A DNA stretch of 64,000 nucleotides from Streptomyces sp. NBC_01571 (lineage in GTDB: Bacteria; Actinomycetota; Actinomycetes; Streptomycetales; Streptomycetaceae), in assembly GCF_026339875.1 (NCBI RefSeq), contig NZ_JAPEPZ010000004.1:105799-169798 (forward strand), read 5' to 3'. Every line of letters starts with the position of its first letter. Position 1 is the first letter of the stretch. Positions 50,532-58,652 of the stretch are shown one piece after another. A model generated the notes under the pieces. It was not told the DNA's origin, searched no databases, and saw only the letters and a list, made by a program, of their open reading frames with translations. The translations under genes were made by a program, and so were the position numbers.

Positions 50532-50861
50532 TCAGTCCAGGTCGTGGACGAGCAGCCAGTCCGGTCCGGTCAGGACGGTCAGCCGCAGCTCCTCGACCAT
50601 GTGCCGCAGTGCCTTCCTGTCGGCCGGGTGGGCCACAAGGTTGGACGCGGACAGGAGTTCGCAGGGCTCCAGCGTCTTGCTGCTGGTCCCCAGGATGACG
50701 TGAGCGCTGTCGCCGACCATGAACAGATCGAGGCGTGCCTGCTCCGACTCCGGGAGTTCGGCCGCCGGCCTCTGGGCGGCAAGGGCCGAGTCGAGGACCC
50801 GATAGGTCTCGGGCGGTTCGATGGTCACACCGAAGACGGCGTACACCGAGTGCTCGGACAT
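50532..50861 (-). CDS. Hypothetical protein
   Basis: 109 residues from the ATG at 50861 (CAGGAG upstream). VYAVFGVTIEPPETYRVLDSALAAQRPAAELPESEQARLDLFMVGDSAHVILG; not recognised. Last gene of the P5 operon. Confidence 0.55.
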   Translation of the reverse strand: MSEHSVYAVFGVTIEPPETYRVLDSALAAQRPAAELPESEQARLDLFMVGDSAHVILGTSSKTLEPCELLSASNLVAHPADRKALRHMVEELRLTVLTGPDWLLVHDLD

Positions 50862-50923
50862 GAAAACTCCTGGGTCTGCTCGGCGGCGGGCTGCTTCCGT
50901 GGGCGACCTTCGGCGGATGCGGG

Positions 50924-51064
50924 TCAACGGGCGCGCGGATAAAACGTGTTGGGCGCGGGCGGTGCGGAGGCCTGGTTGCCGCACACCTGGCAGGCGTATG
51001 CGTCGGCTCCCCGCACCTGGTAGCGGCCCTCGTGGCGCCAGTCGCAGAAGGTCGGAACGGGCAT
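50924..51064 (-). CDS. Small zinc-ribbon-like protein, 46 residues
   Basis: ATG at 51064, stop at 50924. Sequence begins MPVPTFCDWRHEGRYQVRG and continues with ADAYACQVCGNQ; the CxxxH and CxxC pairs could bind one zinc. Too short for ordinary gene calling. Lies between two genes of the P5 operon with little space on either side, which supports it. Confidence 0.6.
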   Translation of the reverse strand: MPVPTFCDWRHEGRYQVRGADAYACQVCGNQASAPPAPNTFYPRAR

Positions 51065-51116
51065 GGGGTCTCGTCCCCCTGTTCTGGACGTGCGGGTGCT
51101 GCGCAGCGGGGCGGGG

Positions 51117-51602
51117 TCAGAGCCTCACGCGGGTGACCTCGCGGGTGGGCAGGTGGACCCGCAGCACGTCCTCGTGGCCGGGCTCGTCCATGGAAGCGAG
51201 CCGGGTCAGCGCACGTGACAGCTGTGGATCGGCGAACATCGCATCCGCCAGCTCCGCCTCCTCCACTGGCACGCAGACGACCTGCGTGCTGGTGTGGCGC
51301 AGATCCGGTATCTCCTCGGTGCTCGCGAGGGCCGCGACGAACGGGCTCCAGGTGAGGCCCTCTGTCGCCCGGCGTTCCGTCGGTGTGAAGTACGCGGTCA
51401 TCGGCGCGGGGCCGTCCCCTTCCTGCTCGGCCACGAACGCAGCGACCCGGTCAACCACGATTTGCCGCAGCGCGTCCTCCGCCGCCGCGAGTCCCTCGAT
51501 GACCAGCGCCTCCACTTGATCCAGGGGAAGGCTGCGGATCGCTTCGCGCAGCAGGGGGCTTGTCGGCTTGGACAGTAGCGCTGCCAGTTCCACAGGCGTC
51601 AT
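51117..51602 (-). CDS. Hypothetical protein, first gene after P5
   Basis: 161 residues from the ATG at 51602. Helical N-terminus (VELAALLSKPTSPLLREAIRSLPLDQVEALVIEGLAAAEDALRQIVVDRVAAFVAEQ), then a beta-rich part. Not recognised. Confidence 0.6.
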   Translation of the reverse strand: MTPVELAALLSKPTSPLLREAIRSLPLDQVEALVIEGLAAAEDALRQIVVDRVAAFVAEQEGDGPAPMTAYFTPTERRATEGLTWSPFVAALASTEEIPDLRHTSTQVVCVPVEEAELADAMFADPQLSRALTRLASMDEPGHEDVLRVHLPTREVTRVRL

Positions 51603-51658
51603 GAACGATGCCCTTCCGTGTGGTCGATGCGGGGCGGGGCGCCCTCGGTCATGTCTCT

Positions 51659-51702
51659 ATAATAGATGCTTCCTGTGTGGTGTGAACCCCCTCCTGACCT
51701 GC
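51659..51702 (-). promoter_or_regulatory. Promoter P5
   Basis: Minus-strand -10 TATTAT (51664-51659), 16-bp spacer, -35 TTCACA (51686-51681), upstream box GCAGGTCAGGAGG (one base longer). Confidence 0.85.
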
Positions 51703-51747
51703 ACCTTTGCCGTTGCTGACGCGATCCTCATCCTGAGACGGCGGTCC

Positions 51748-52818
51748 TCAACGAACCCCGCGCCTCAGCAGGTTCGTCCCCGGGCACGGGGACCGGCACG
51801 GGCAGCACGGTGCCCGGCTCGCCCTTCCTGATCCGTCCGCAGCTCTTGAGCCGTCCGGCGTCCCCGCGGACGTGGGCCTCCCGTCGTCGGGCAGGATCAG
51901 CACGGCCGCGATCTTGTTGCTGCTGCGGGTGGCGCCGACGACGATGCCGCGTCGCTCGGTGCCGGTGTCCGGGCAGGTCCAGGCCACCCAGGTCGAGATG
52001 TTGAAGGGCGTCTGACTGGGGTGCGGGACGCGGTCCGCGGCCATCTGGCGGCGCAGCTTCGCCAGCAGACTGGGCCCGGCCTTGATCTTCGTGACGTCCA
52101 CGACGGTGCCGCGGCCGTTGACGGCCCGGCGGAACCGGTCCTCGGCGAGGACCTGGTCACGGGTGGCGGCCAGTGCGCCGGCCCACTCGGTGCGCACGGC
52201 GGCGCTGTCGGACCCGGTCAGCACGACGCGGGTGCGGTAGCGGCCCTGGGTGAGGCTGATGCGGTGGTCCTGCACATCCCACTGCAACGGGACCCCGGCC
52301 GTGGCGAGTTGCCGGTACGCCCACCGTTTCAGGCGGCTGACCGCCCGGTCGGAGGCCTCCCGGAACCGGTAGGTCTGGGTGTAGTTGAACGGGTCCTTCG
52401 GGTCGGGGACGCTGGTGATCCACTGGGCGGCGCGCTGGACGTGCCGGTCCCAGTCGCCGGGGAAGCCCTCGGTCCATGCGGCCTCCCGGCTGGTCTCGGG
52501 CCGTTCGGTGACGCTGCCGTCCTCTCCGATCCACGCGGACAGGACCAGCACGGTGACGGGCGTGCGGCGCAGCTCCCACTTGGTGCCGTGGAACTCCGGG
52601 GCCTGGGGGGTGATGCGGACGCGGTCCCAGTCGGCCGACAGGGAGATCGAGCCGCTCCACCCTGCGGGGTCATGGCAGGCCGCCCACGCCTCGCCGGGGT
52701 CGACGTCGACCCAGGGCGCGCGGCTGACCGTGCAGTCGCGGCTCCGGCACACGGTGAACTCGGCGCGCAGTTCGGCAACCAGCGGATCATCGGGGCTGAT
52801 GACCCTCCACGCATGCAT
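51748..52818 (-). CDS. Hypothetical protein
   Basis: 356 residues from the ATG at 52818, eight bases after GGGGAG. Rich in tryptophan: ADWDRVRITPQAPEFHGTKWELRRTPVTVLVLSAWIGEDG, DWDRHVQRAAQWITSVPDPKDPFNYTQTYRF, FNISTWVAWTCPDTGTERRGIVVGATRSSNKIAAVLILP. The C-terminus turns Arg/Cys/Pro-rich and might reflect a late frame change. No family recognised. Confidence 0.6.
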   Translation of the reverse strand: MHAWRVISPDDPLVAELRAEFTVCRSRDCTVSRAPWVDVDPGEAWAACHDPAGWSGSISLSADWDRVRITPQAPEFHGTKWELRRTPVTVLVLSAWIGEDGSVTERPETSREAAWTEGFPGDWDRHVQRAAQWITSVPDPKDPFNYTQTYRFREASDRAVSRLKRWAYRQLATAGVPLQWDVQDHRISLTQGRYRTRVVLTGSDSAAVRTEWAGALAATRDQVLAEDRFRRAVNGRGTVVDVTKIKAGPSLLAKLRRQMAADRVPHPSQTPFNISTWVAWTCPDTGTERRGIVVGATRSSNKIAAVLILPDDGRPTSAGTPDGSRAADGSGRASRAPCCPCRSPCPGTNLLRRGVR

Positions 52819-52926
52819 GACGGACTCCCCTCGGACGTACGCAGACACGACGGATGGGCCTCGGCGCCTGGTGGGCGCGGCGGTGGGCGGGTGCGGCGGG
52901 CGCCCGGGGGCGGTGCAGGCCGCCGG

Positions 52927-53694
52927 TTACGCGTGCGGCGGTCGGTCGGCTGTGGGCGGCTGGCCGGTGGCGTCGAGCCGGTGCCGCTCGGCCATCGCGC
53001 GGGCGCCGAGTTGGGAGGGTGAGGTCGTGGTCCAGCCGCAGGAGCACGACGACGTGGTGGAGCCGTCGTACAGCTGGTTGCCCTTGCGTTCGCGGCCGTT
53101 GCCGGTGTTTCCGGGGCGGTCGTAGGGACGTGACCAGCCGCTCGGCTCGCCGGTGCGGGTCATGTGCTGAGCCTCGGGCGCGCACAGCAGGCGCAAGCCG
53201 GCATCCGCCACGGCGGCCACCTGGAACTGGTCCCACTGCGAACCTTCCAGCTGTCCGGCCAAGACGGGGCCGGTGGTGCTGCGCAGCTCGAGGCGGCCGG
53301 TGGGCCAGACGCGGGCGGCGGCGCCGGGGATGCTCCAGCCGACCGATCCGTCCCGCAGGCGCGGGATGCCGAGGCGGTGGTCGGGCGTCATCTCCGCAAG
53401 CAGCCGCACCGACCCCGTAGGCACAGACGGGTGGCGGTAGTCGGCCGATTCCGGGGCGGCCTGGGCGATGGCGGCCAGCCACGTCGGGGCGAGTGGGTAG
53501 GCGTCGGGGTGGAAGGTGAGCAGGGCGGCGCGGTCCCGGCCGGTGCCGGACCGTACGGCGGCCCGGATGAAGTCGCTGTGCTGGGCGTAGCGGCGGACGA
53601 CAACACGCCCGCGGCCGGTGGCGAACCAGGTGCCTTCGCGGTCGGCGAGTCCGGACAGATCCGCGGCGGCGAGCAGGGGCATGAGGTCGGACAC
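52927..53694 (-). CDS. Hypothetical protein
   Basis: 255 residues from the GTG at 53694, with GAAAGG upstream. LADREGTWFATGRGRVVVRRYAQHSDFIRAAVRSGTGRDRAALLTFHPDAYPLAPTWLAAIAQ; the tail has GSTTSSCSCGWTTTSPSQLGARAMAERH with a CxC pair. Not recognised. Confidence 0.55.
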   Translation of the reverse strand: MSDLMPLLAAADLSGLADREGTWFATGRGRVVVRRYAQHSDFIRAAVRSGTGRDRAALLTFHPDAYPLAPTWLAAIAQAAPESADYRHPSVPTGSVRLLAEMTPDHRLGIPRLRDGSVGWSIPGAAARVWPTGRLELRSTTGPVLAGQLEGSQWDQFQVAAVADAGLRLLCAPEAQHMTRTGEPSGWSRPYDRPGNTGNGRERKGNQLYDGSTTSSCSCGWTTTSPSQLGARAMAERHRLDATGQPPTADRPPHA

Positions 53695-53717
53695 GACGGG
53701 GACCTTTCGGGCGCAGC

Positions 53718-53894
53718 TCAGGTGCGGGCGGGACACACCTGGGCGGAGTGCCAGGTGAACGTGCGACCGGAGAGCATTCCGTGCGCGGGGCAACCCGGAG
53801 AAAGCACGTAGCCACGGCACGGGAGCGGGGTGCAGATACAGCTGGGGTGCGGGTCCAGGTGGAGGTGCTCGCTGGGCTCGGGCTCGGGGAACAC
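53718..53894 (-). CDS. Small cysteine-rich protein, 58 residues
   Basis: GTG at 53894 with AAGGAGAGACC upstream. HPSCICTPLPCRGYVLSPGCPAHG holds four cysteines and a histidine (CxC, C, CPxH) that may chelate metal. One of several tiny Cys-rich proteins in these operons. Confidence 0.5.
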   Translation of the reverse strand: MFPEPEPSEHLHLDPHPSCICTPLPCRGYVLSPGCPAHGMLSGRTFTWHSAQVCPART

Positions 53895-53946
53895 GGTCTC
53901 TCCTTGGGTACGGCGGGCGGCGGGGTGTTTTCCCTGCCCGGCCGGG

Positions 53947-54104
53947 TCAGGGGGCGGTGTGCTTGCGCAGCTCGGCGAGCGCCACGAGGTGCGCTGTCTC
54001 GACTGGCGGTCCGGGCCGTCGCCGGGCTGGGCCCGCGCGGCCGGGAGGAGCTCGGCGACGTCGCGGGCGAGGGACGCCAGTGCGGCGGGGGTGGTCCGAT
54101 CCAC
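53947..54104 (-). pseudogene. Small gene with apparent frameshift
   Basis: From the GTG at 54104 the frame DRTTPAALASLARDVAELLPAARAQPGDG looks coding, then turns Arg/Ser/Pro-rich. A frame one base over, ending at 53947, reads PPVETAHLVALAELRKHTAP with high third-position GC. A single indel near 54015 would join them into one helical protein of about 52 residues. Either a recent frameshift, a sequence error or programmed shifting. Confidence 0.4.
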
Positions 54105-54148
54105 GAGTGAGGCGCCGGCGGGACCGGCGCACCGTGGACGGTTCAAAC

Positions 54149-54343
54149 TCAGGCGGTGGGCGGGGCGCCGGGGCTGCGCTCCTCGCGGCGTTCGGCGTCC
54201 CGTTGTGCGTCTTGGGCGGTGTATCCGCTGTCGCAGTGCGGTCGGCAGTACTGCCCGGCGGGGGCGTGGCAGGACTCGCACGGCTCCTGGAAGTCCACGG
54301 AGGGGAGCCACGGGCGGGGCTGGCTGTTCGGGGTCGCGCTCAT
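54149..54343 (-). CDS. Small zinc-finger protein, 64 residues
   Basis: ATG at 54343 with AGGAG upstream. VDFQEPCESCHAPAGQYCRPHCDSGYTAQDAQRDAERREE has the CxxC-x7-CxxxC pattern of the short actinobacterial zinc-finger family (CPxCxAxxGxxC). Role unknown. Confidence 0.6.
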   Translation of the reverse strand: MSATPNSQPRPWLPSVDFQEPCESCHAPAGQYCRPHCDSGYTAQDAQRDAERREERSPGAPPTA

Positions 54344-54429
54344 GCGGTTCTCCTGCGGAGTAGGGGCTGGGCGCGGCTGGGTTGACGGCCGACCAGCCTG
54401 CGCACGGGCGGACGTTGGCGGCAGGGAGG

Positions 54430-54879
54430 TCAGAAGGTGCAGATTCCGGCGCGGGCGCGGCGGCATGAGGGCGCGATGGACGCGCAACCCCGGACGCGAA
54501 GGTCGCCGGTGTGCCTGTACTCCCGCCACTGGCGGGTGTCGGGGTCCCATCCGCTCTCCCCGACGATGAACCCGTAGAAGGTGCCGCCGTCGAACTTCCG
54601 GTACTGGCCAAGGCCCCAGGCGTGGACGTCCTCGCGGGCTACGGGAGAGGCGAGCAGGGCCTCGAAGATGGTGCGGACGGTAGTGGCGGCCCAGGAGTCT
54701 GCCGGGTGCGGGTCGGACTCGAAGAAACTGCCGCGCGCCTCGGGGTCGATGCCCTTGAGTGCGGCGAGGGCCAGCGGGCGGGCGACGTCATCGGGGATGA
54801 CGGCGTACAGGCGGCCCGCGTGGTCTGTCGTGACCGTGACGTCGTCGGTCGTGAGCGTGGGGGCGGTCGTCGCGATCAC
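54430..54879 (-). CDS. Hypothetical protein
   Basis: 149 residues. I set the start at the GTG at 54879 because GGAGGG lies just before it; the ATG at 54897 would include that site in the coding part. LYAVIPDDVARPLALAALKGIDPEARGSFFESDPHPADSWAATTVRTIFEALLASPVAREDVHAWGLGQYRKFDGGTFYGFIVGESGWDPDTRQW. Not recognised. Confidence 0.55.
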   Translation of the reverse strand: MIATTAPTLTTDDVTVTTDHAGRLYAVIPDDVARPLALAALKGIDPEARGSFFESDPHPADSWAATTVRTIFEALLASPVAREDVHAWGLGQYRKFDGGTFYGFIVGESGWDPDTRQWREYRHTGDLRVRGCASIAPSCRRARAGICTF

Positions 54880-55008
54880 GGGGTCCCTCCGGTTCATGTG
54901 GCGTGTGGTTGCGCACGTCGGTCTGCTCGGTGGTGCCGGGCCCGGCGGCAGGAAGCGAGTCGATGCGCCGTGGCGCGGTCGCTGTCCTGCTGCCGGGCGG
55001 TCTGCGGG

Positions 55009-55353
55009 TCAGATGACGGCGATGGTGGGGTCTGCTTCCAGCACGCCGAGGGCAGCGCGGACGGCGGCACGGGTCTCGTCGCTGGGGCGGGAGTAGGGGA
55101 ACTTCAAGGCGCGCACGGCGGCGTCGAGTTCGTCGTCGCTCAGCCCGTCGAGCCGCTTGTCGCTGCGGTAGAGGGCAAGGGCCGTGGCGGTGGCCACGCG
55201 GCCCCGGTTGTAGGTGACGGCCTGATCCTTCGTGAGGTCGGGGCCGAAAGCGTCTCGGGCCGTGGGCGGCATGGGGGGCGCGCCCGTGGGAAGCGGGCGG
55301 GCGGTCAAGCGGATCAGGGGAGGGATGAGGATGCGCAGCAGCGATTCCAGCAC
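55009..55353 (-). CDS. Hypothetical protein, first gene after P6
   Basis: 114 residues from the GTG at 55353 (AGGAGA upstream). An amphipathic N-terminus (LESLLRILIPPLIRLTARPL) is followed by FGPDLTKDQAVTYNRGRVATATALALYRSDKRLDGLSDDELDAAVRALKFPYSRPSDETRAAVRAAL, a helical domain. Not recognised. Confidence 0.58.
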   Translation of the reverse strand: MLESLLRILIPPLIRLTARPLPTGAPPMPPTARDAFGPDLTKDQAVTYNRGRVATATALALYRSDKRLDGLSDDELDAAVRALKFPYSRPSDETRAAVRAALGVLEADPTIAVI

Positions 55354-55411
55354 GGCGTCTCCTGGGTCTGGCCGGGGGCCGCACGGAGCGGCGGCCCTTC
55401 CTTCTATCTCC

Positions 55412-55455
55412 ATAATAGATGGATCTGGATAGGTGTGAACCCCCCTCTGAACTGC
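55412..55455 (-). promoter_or_regulatory. Promoter P6
   Basis: Minus-strand -10 TATTAT (55417-55412), 16-bp spacer, -35 TTCACA (55439-55434), upstream box GCAGTTCAGAGG. GGGCCGC (55376-55382) and GCGGCCC (55391-55397) form a 7-bp hairpin near the transcript start. Confidence 0.88.
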
Positions 55456-55495
55456 GACGTCTAGCCCCCTGCACGCCGCTGGGCGGGCGCGCTGC

Positions 55496-55795
55496 CTACT
55501 CGGCAGCGGGGGCGTCGCGGATGTACGCGGCCGCCATGCGTGCTGACAGGACGTCGCTGCGGTGGAACGGGTCGGTGCAGGCGGCCTGCCACAGGCTTGC
55601 CGGGCGTGAGGGAGTGATCTGGTTGCTGGTGGCAGGGTCGATGGTCCAGCGGCGGCCGTGCGGGTCGGTGACGGTGTAGGTGAGCAGCTCGGGGCGGTCC
55701 TGGTTGCCGTTGTCCTGCCAGGTGAGGCCGGCGGCGCTGAGGGCGCTGCCCAGCTGGGTGCAGCGCGCGGGGGTGATGTGGGCGAACGTGGCCAC
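55496..55795 (-). CDS. Hypothetical protein
   Basis: 99 residues from a GTG at 55795. ITPARCTQLGSALSAAGLTWQDNGNQDRPELLTYTVTDPHGRRWTIDPATSNQITPSRPASLWQAACTDPFHRSDVLSARMAAAYIRD; a small alpha/beta protein. Not recognised. Second gene after P7. Confidence 0.55.
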   Translation of the reverse strand: MATFAHITPARCTQLGSALSAAGLTWQDNGNQDRPELLTYTVTDPHGRRWTIDPATSNQITPSRPASLWQAACTDPFHRSDVLSARMAAAYIRDAPAAE

Positions 55796-55847
55796 GGTGT
55801 CGTGCTCCTTCGTCCGGCGGTCGGGTACTGCTGGCAGCTGCGGCGCG

Positions 55848-56153
55848 CTACGTGCGGCGGTACAGGACCTTCCTGCGGGCGCGGCGGGCTGCGGTGGTAC
55901 GCCGTTCGCGCTGCCGTTTCAGGTCCTGGCTGATCTGCTCGCCCGTCTCCGCCGCCTCGCGTCGTGCGGCCTCCTCGGCGCTGGCCGCGTAGACGATCTC
56001 GACGCTGCCGCCTTCGTCGCGGGAGTCCCGGCGGATCTCCTCGCAGGCGTCGTCCGGCTCTTCCGGTTTCTCGGGTGCTGCTTGGACCTGCCAGACCGTG
56101 AGGTCGGGTCCGGGCCGCTGTCCGATGACGAAGAAGGAGCGTCCGTCGGGCAC
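55848..56153 (-). CDS. Hypothetical charged protein, first gene after P7
   Basis: 101 residues. The GTG at 56153 has an excellent AGGAGGACGCA before it; the upstream GTG at 56174 has a poor site. RSFFVIGQRPGPDLTVWQVQAAPEKPEEPDDACEEIRRDSRDEGGSVEIVYAASAEEAARREAAETGEQISQDLKRQRERRTTAARRARRK: a beta hairpin and then a long charged helix, perhaps nucleic-acid binding. Confidence 0.58.
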   Translation of the reverse strand: MPDGRSFFVIGQRPGPDLTVWQVQAAPEKPEEPDDACEEIRRDSRDEGGSVEIVYAASAEEAARREAAETGEQISQDLKRQRERRTTAARRARRKVLYRRT

Positions 56154-56204
56154 TGCGTCCTCCTGGTCGCGCACGGCGCGGTCTTGGCGGGATGTCGGGT
56201 TCCG

Positions 56205-56256
56205 GTGCGAGAGGGGGCGGGGGAGGGGGGTGGCAGCCGCCGCCCCCCTCTCGCAC
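56205..56256 (-). ncRNA. 5'-leader hairpin of the P7 transcript
   Basis: GTGCGAGAGGGGG (56205-56217) and CCCCCTCTCGCAC (56244-56256) form a perfect 13-bp stem ending 6 bp from the P7 -10, so the RNA would begin with it. The same arms occur after P8. A structured leader, not a separate RNA gene. Confidence 0.65.
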
Positions 56257-56261
56257 TATCC

Positions 56262-56305
56262 ATAATAGATTAATCAGAGTGGGTGTAAGCCCGCCCTTGA
56301 CCTGC
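56262..56305 (-). promoter_or_regulatory. Promoter P7
   Basis: Minus-strand -10 TATTAT (56267-56262), 16-bp spacer, -35 CTTACA (56289-56284), upstream box GCAGGTCAAGGG. Confidence 0.85.
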
Positions 56306-56334
56306 GCGCACCCTTCCCGCAGCGCCGGTTACCC

Positions 56335-57039
56335 CTACCGGAACTTGGGGCCGAGATCGGCGACCAGCACGGAGGCGTTGTCGGCGTAGCTCGCTCCGAG
56401 CAGGGCGGCGCCTACGAACGTCCTGGAGGCGTCCCTGGGGTTCCCCCTCAGGTAGTGCTCGAAGTTGCGGCCGGAGTCCTCCAGGGGCTCGTACGCGCCG
56501 TCACTGGCGAGCAGCAGGCGGTAGGAGTCCGCGGGGGCGGTGGCGGACTCGATCGCCGCGTGATTGTACTGCTGCCTGCGCTCGTCGTCGGACTCGGTGG
56601 CTCCCAGGTAGGACGTCACCACGTTGCGACTGCGGTTGAAGACGCGTCGCATGTTGTGGTCGGCGGTGAGGCGCTGGATGCCGCCGGGGGTGAGGGTGTA
56701 GGCGCGGACGTCGCCGCACCATGCGACGGTGAGCGGCTCGCCGGGAACGGCGACGGCGACGGCCGCGCACGCCTTAGGCAGGTCCGCGAACGGACTCTTG
56801 CGCTCGGGCTCGGCGGCGTACCGGTCGTACTCGGCGCGCAGGCCGGCGTCCGCGCCGCCGCTCCGCGCGGCGGCCCGGGCGATACGGCGGGCGGCGGTGC
56901 GGGTCCACGCCTGGACCTCGTCGCTGGAGCCGATCCCGTCGCACAGCACGTACGCACGGATCCCGTCGTGGGTGTGGGTGGCGGTGGCGTCGCACTGGTG
57001 TGAACGGTCGCCGATCAGCTGCGCGGACGCGTGGGCCAT
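56335..57039 (-). CDS. PP2C-type protein phosphatase
   Basis: 234 residues from the ATG at 57039 (AGGAGAG upstream). PPM/PP2C core elements: RAYVLCDGIGSSDEVQAWT (metal-binding DGIG, usually DGMG), LTVAWCGDVRAYTLTPGGIQRLTADHNM (GDVRAY, usually GDSRAY), YRLLLASDGAYEPLED and YADNASVLVADLG (DN metal ligand). About the size of a minimal PPM domain. It would dephosphorylate serine/threonine, antagonising a kinase not seen here. Second gene of the P8 operon. Confidence 0.82.
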   Translation of the reverse strand: MAHASAQLIGDRSHQCDATATHTHDGIRAYVLCDGIGSSDEVQAWTRTAARRIARAAARSGGADAGLRAEYDRYAAEPERKSPFADLPKACAAVAVAVPGEPLTVAWCGDVRAYTLTPGGIQRLTADHNMRRVFNRSRNVVTSYLGATESDDERRQQYNHAAIESATAPADSYRLLLASDGAYEPLEDSGRNFEHYLRGNPRDASRTFVGAALLGASYADNASVLVADLGPKFR

Positions 57040-57145
57040 GGATGCTCTCCTGGAGGATGGGCGGGGCGCCTTCTGCGGCGCCTGCCGGACGTGTGGGCGA
57101 ACTGGTCTCATGAGTGGTACGCGGCGGGCAGGGGCGGGGCGGACA

Positions 57146-58348
57146 TCACGCGACGGCGAGCAGCGCGCCCCCGTCCGTCTCCCACGCTGCGACCGTCGCC
57201 GGGTCGGGCACGGCGGTGCGGGGCTCGGCAGGACTGGCAGGCTCGACCTGCACGCGCGATATGACGTCGCCGGGCCGGTAGGACCACTCACCCGCGACCC
57301 GGTACCCGAACCGGGAGATCAGGTCGGCGACCCGGTCCAGGGGGATGGCCTCGAAGCTGAGGTAGTGGCAACCGTCCTCGTCCCAGACCGTGAAACGCTC
57401 CCACGGCCTTCCGCGGTGCGGCTGCAAGCATCCGCACTCCAGCCGCAGTCCGGCCCCGTCCATGCGGCTGAACGACAGGATGGCGGAGGTGGCAGTCATG
57501 GTGCAGGTCAGTGACCGCTCCCACATCTCATACGCGCCGTCGAACACCCCGAGCGTCAATATCTCGGACGCGATGACCCAGCGGGCGAACTCGGCCCCCT
57601 CCGCCGGGGTGCTCCCCTGACTCACCGCGTAGGCCGTGAGGTCCTCAAGGTGGGCGGCGTTGGACGTGAGGTAGTTCTCGGGCAGTACCGACAGGATCGG
57701 TTCGCTGCCGGGGGCCACTTGGTCGCCCTCGGTGACCAGCAGGCAGTCCGCACCGACGTAGTTGCGCCCGACGAACGTCGACGGGTACAGGGTCACGGGG
57801 CAGGCGGCTTTGGTCCACTGGCTCAGCAGCACGGGAGTGGTTCCGGCCGGAGTGGCAGCGATGGACGCTGAGACGGTCTCGGAGGTGACCGGCGACGCGT
57901 CCCGGTGCCGGTGGACCGTGAGGTCCGGCGCCTGGGCGGCCTTCTCCTTGGCAGCGGCCAGGTGGGCACGCGCCGTGGCGGCGGCGGTTTCCGGGTCGGC
58001 GACCAGGACACGCAGGACACCCCACGCGATGCCCTGAACGGCCCTCTGGCCGTTGCACGTCATCGTGGCACCTGCCCAGCGGTAGCCGCGGGCGCTGGCC
58101 TTCCAGGCGCAGCGAAGAGCGATCCGTCCCGCGCCCGTGCGGACGGTGAGCAGCAGGGCGTTGAAACCGGGCTGCGTCTCGACGGTGGCGGTCCAACCGG
58201 TCGCCTCGGCCCGGGGGATGAGGCGGGCGAGATTGCGCGGCATCGCCGCCGCTGCGCCCTCCTCCGCCGTCTGCTTCGGGGCGGGGCTGGCTGCGGCGGG
58301 AGCGGTGGCGGCGTGCTGGGCGCTGGCGGGTGCCGTCGTGGTGTCCAT
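57146..58348 (-). CDS. Hypothetical protein, first gene after P8
   Basis: 400 residues from the ATG at 58348 (CAGGAGACAGGA upstream). Ala/Pro-rich start, then MPRNLARLIPRAEATGWTATVETQPGFNALLLTVRTGAGRIALRCAWKASARGYRWAGATMTCNGQRAV, a middle with GADCLLVTEGDQVAPGSEPILSVLPENYLTSNAAHLEDLTAYAVSQGS, and GDVISRVQVEPASPAE near the end. No family recognised; the front third may be a small alpha/beta DNA- or RNA-binding fold. Confidence 0.6.
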   Translation of the reverse strand: MDTTTAPASAQHAATAPAAASPAPKQTAEEGAAAAMPRNLARLIPRAEATGWTATVETQPGFNALLLTVRTGAGRIALRCAWKASARGYRWAGATMTCNGQRAVQGIAWGVLRVLVADPETAAATARAHLAAAKEKAAQAPDLTVHRHRDASPVTSETVSASIAATPAGTTPVLLSQWTKAACPVTLYPSTFVGRNYVGADCLLVTEGDQVAPGSEPILSVLPENYLTSNAAHLEDLTAYAVSQGSTPAEGAEFARWVIASEILTLGVFDGAYEMWERSLTCTMTATSAILSFSRMDGAGLRLECGCLQPHRGRPWERFTVWDEDGCHYLSFEAIPLDRVADLISRFGYRVAGEWSYRPGDVISRVQVEPASPAEPRTAVPDPATVAAWETDGGALLAVA

Positions 58349-58529
58349 GCGGTCCTGTCTCCTGCTCGCTCGGTGGGTGCTGCGGAGGGGTGCTCTGCCG
58401 TCCCGCGCCCGCAGAAGGGGGGTGCGGGCGCCGGACGGCAGTCGTCGGCCAGTGGCGGGCTGGCCGGGTTGGCCGCGTGCGCACTCGGGGGTGCGACGTG
58501 CGGCAGGGGCGGGGAGGCGGTCCGCCCGG

Positions 58530-58573
58530 GTGCGAGAGGGGGCGGTGCGGGGGGACATCACCCCCTCTCGCAC
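58530..58573 (-). ncRNA. 5'-leader hairpin of the P8 transcript
   Basis: GTGCGAGAGGGGG (58530-58542) and CCCCCTCTCGCAC (58561-58573): same 13-base arms as the P7 leader, again ending 6 bp from the -10. Loop differs in length and sequence, so the stem itself seems conserved. Confidence 0.65.
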
Positions 58574-58578
58574 TATCT

Positions 58579-58622
58579 ATAATAGATGAATTGGGGAGGG
58601 TGTAAACCCCTCTCTGACCTGC
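58579..58622 (-). promoter_or_regulatory. Promoter P8
   Basis: Minus-strand -10 TATTAT (58584-58579), 16-bp spacer, -35 TTTACA (58606-58601), upstream box GCAGGTCAGAGA. Confidence 0.88.
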
Positions 58623-58652
58623 TCACTTACGGGCATCCGCCCTGCGCTGTGG

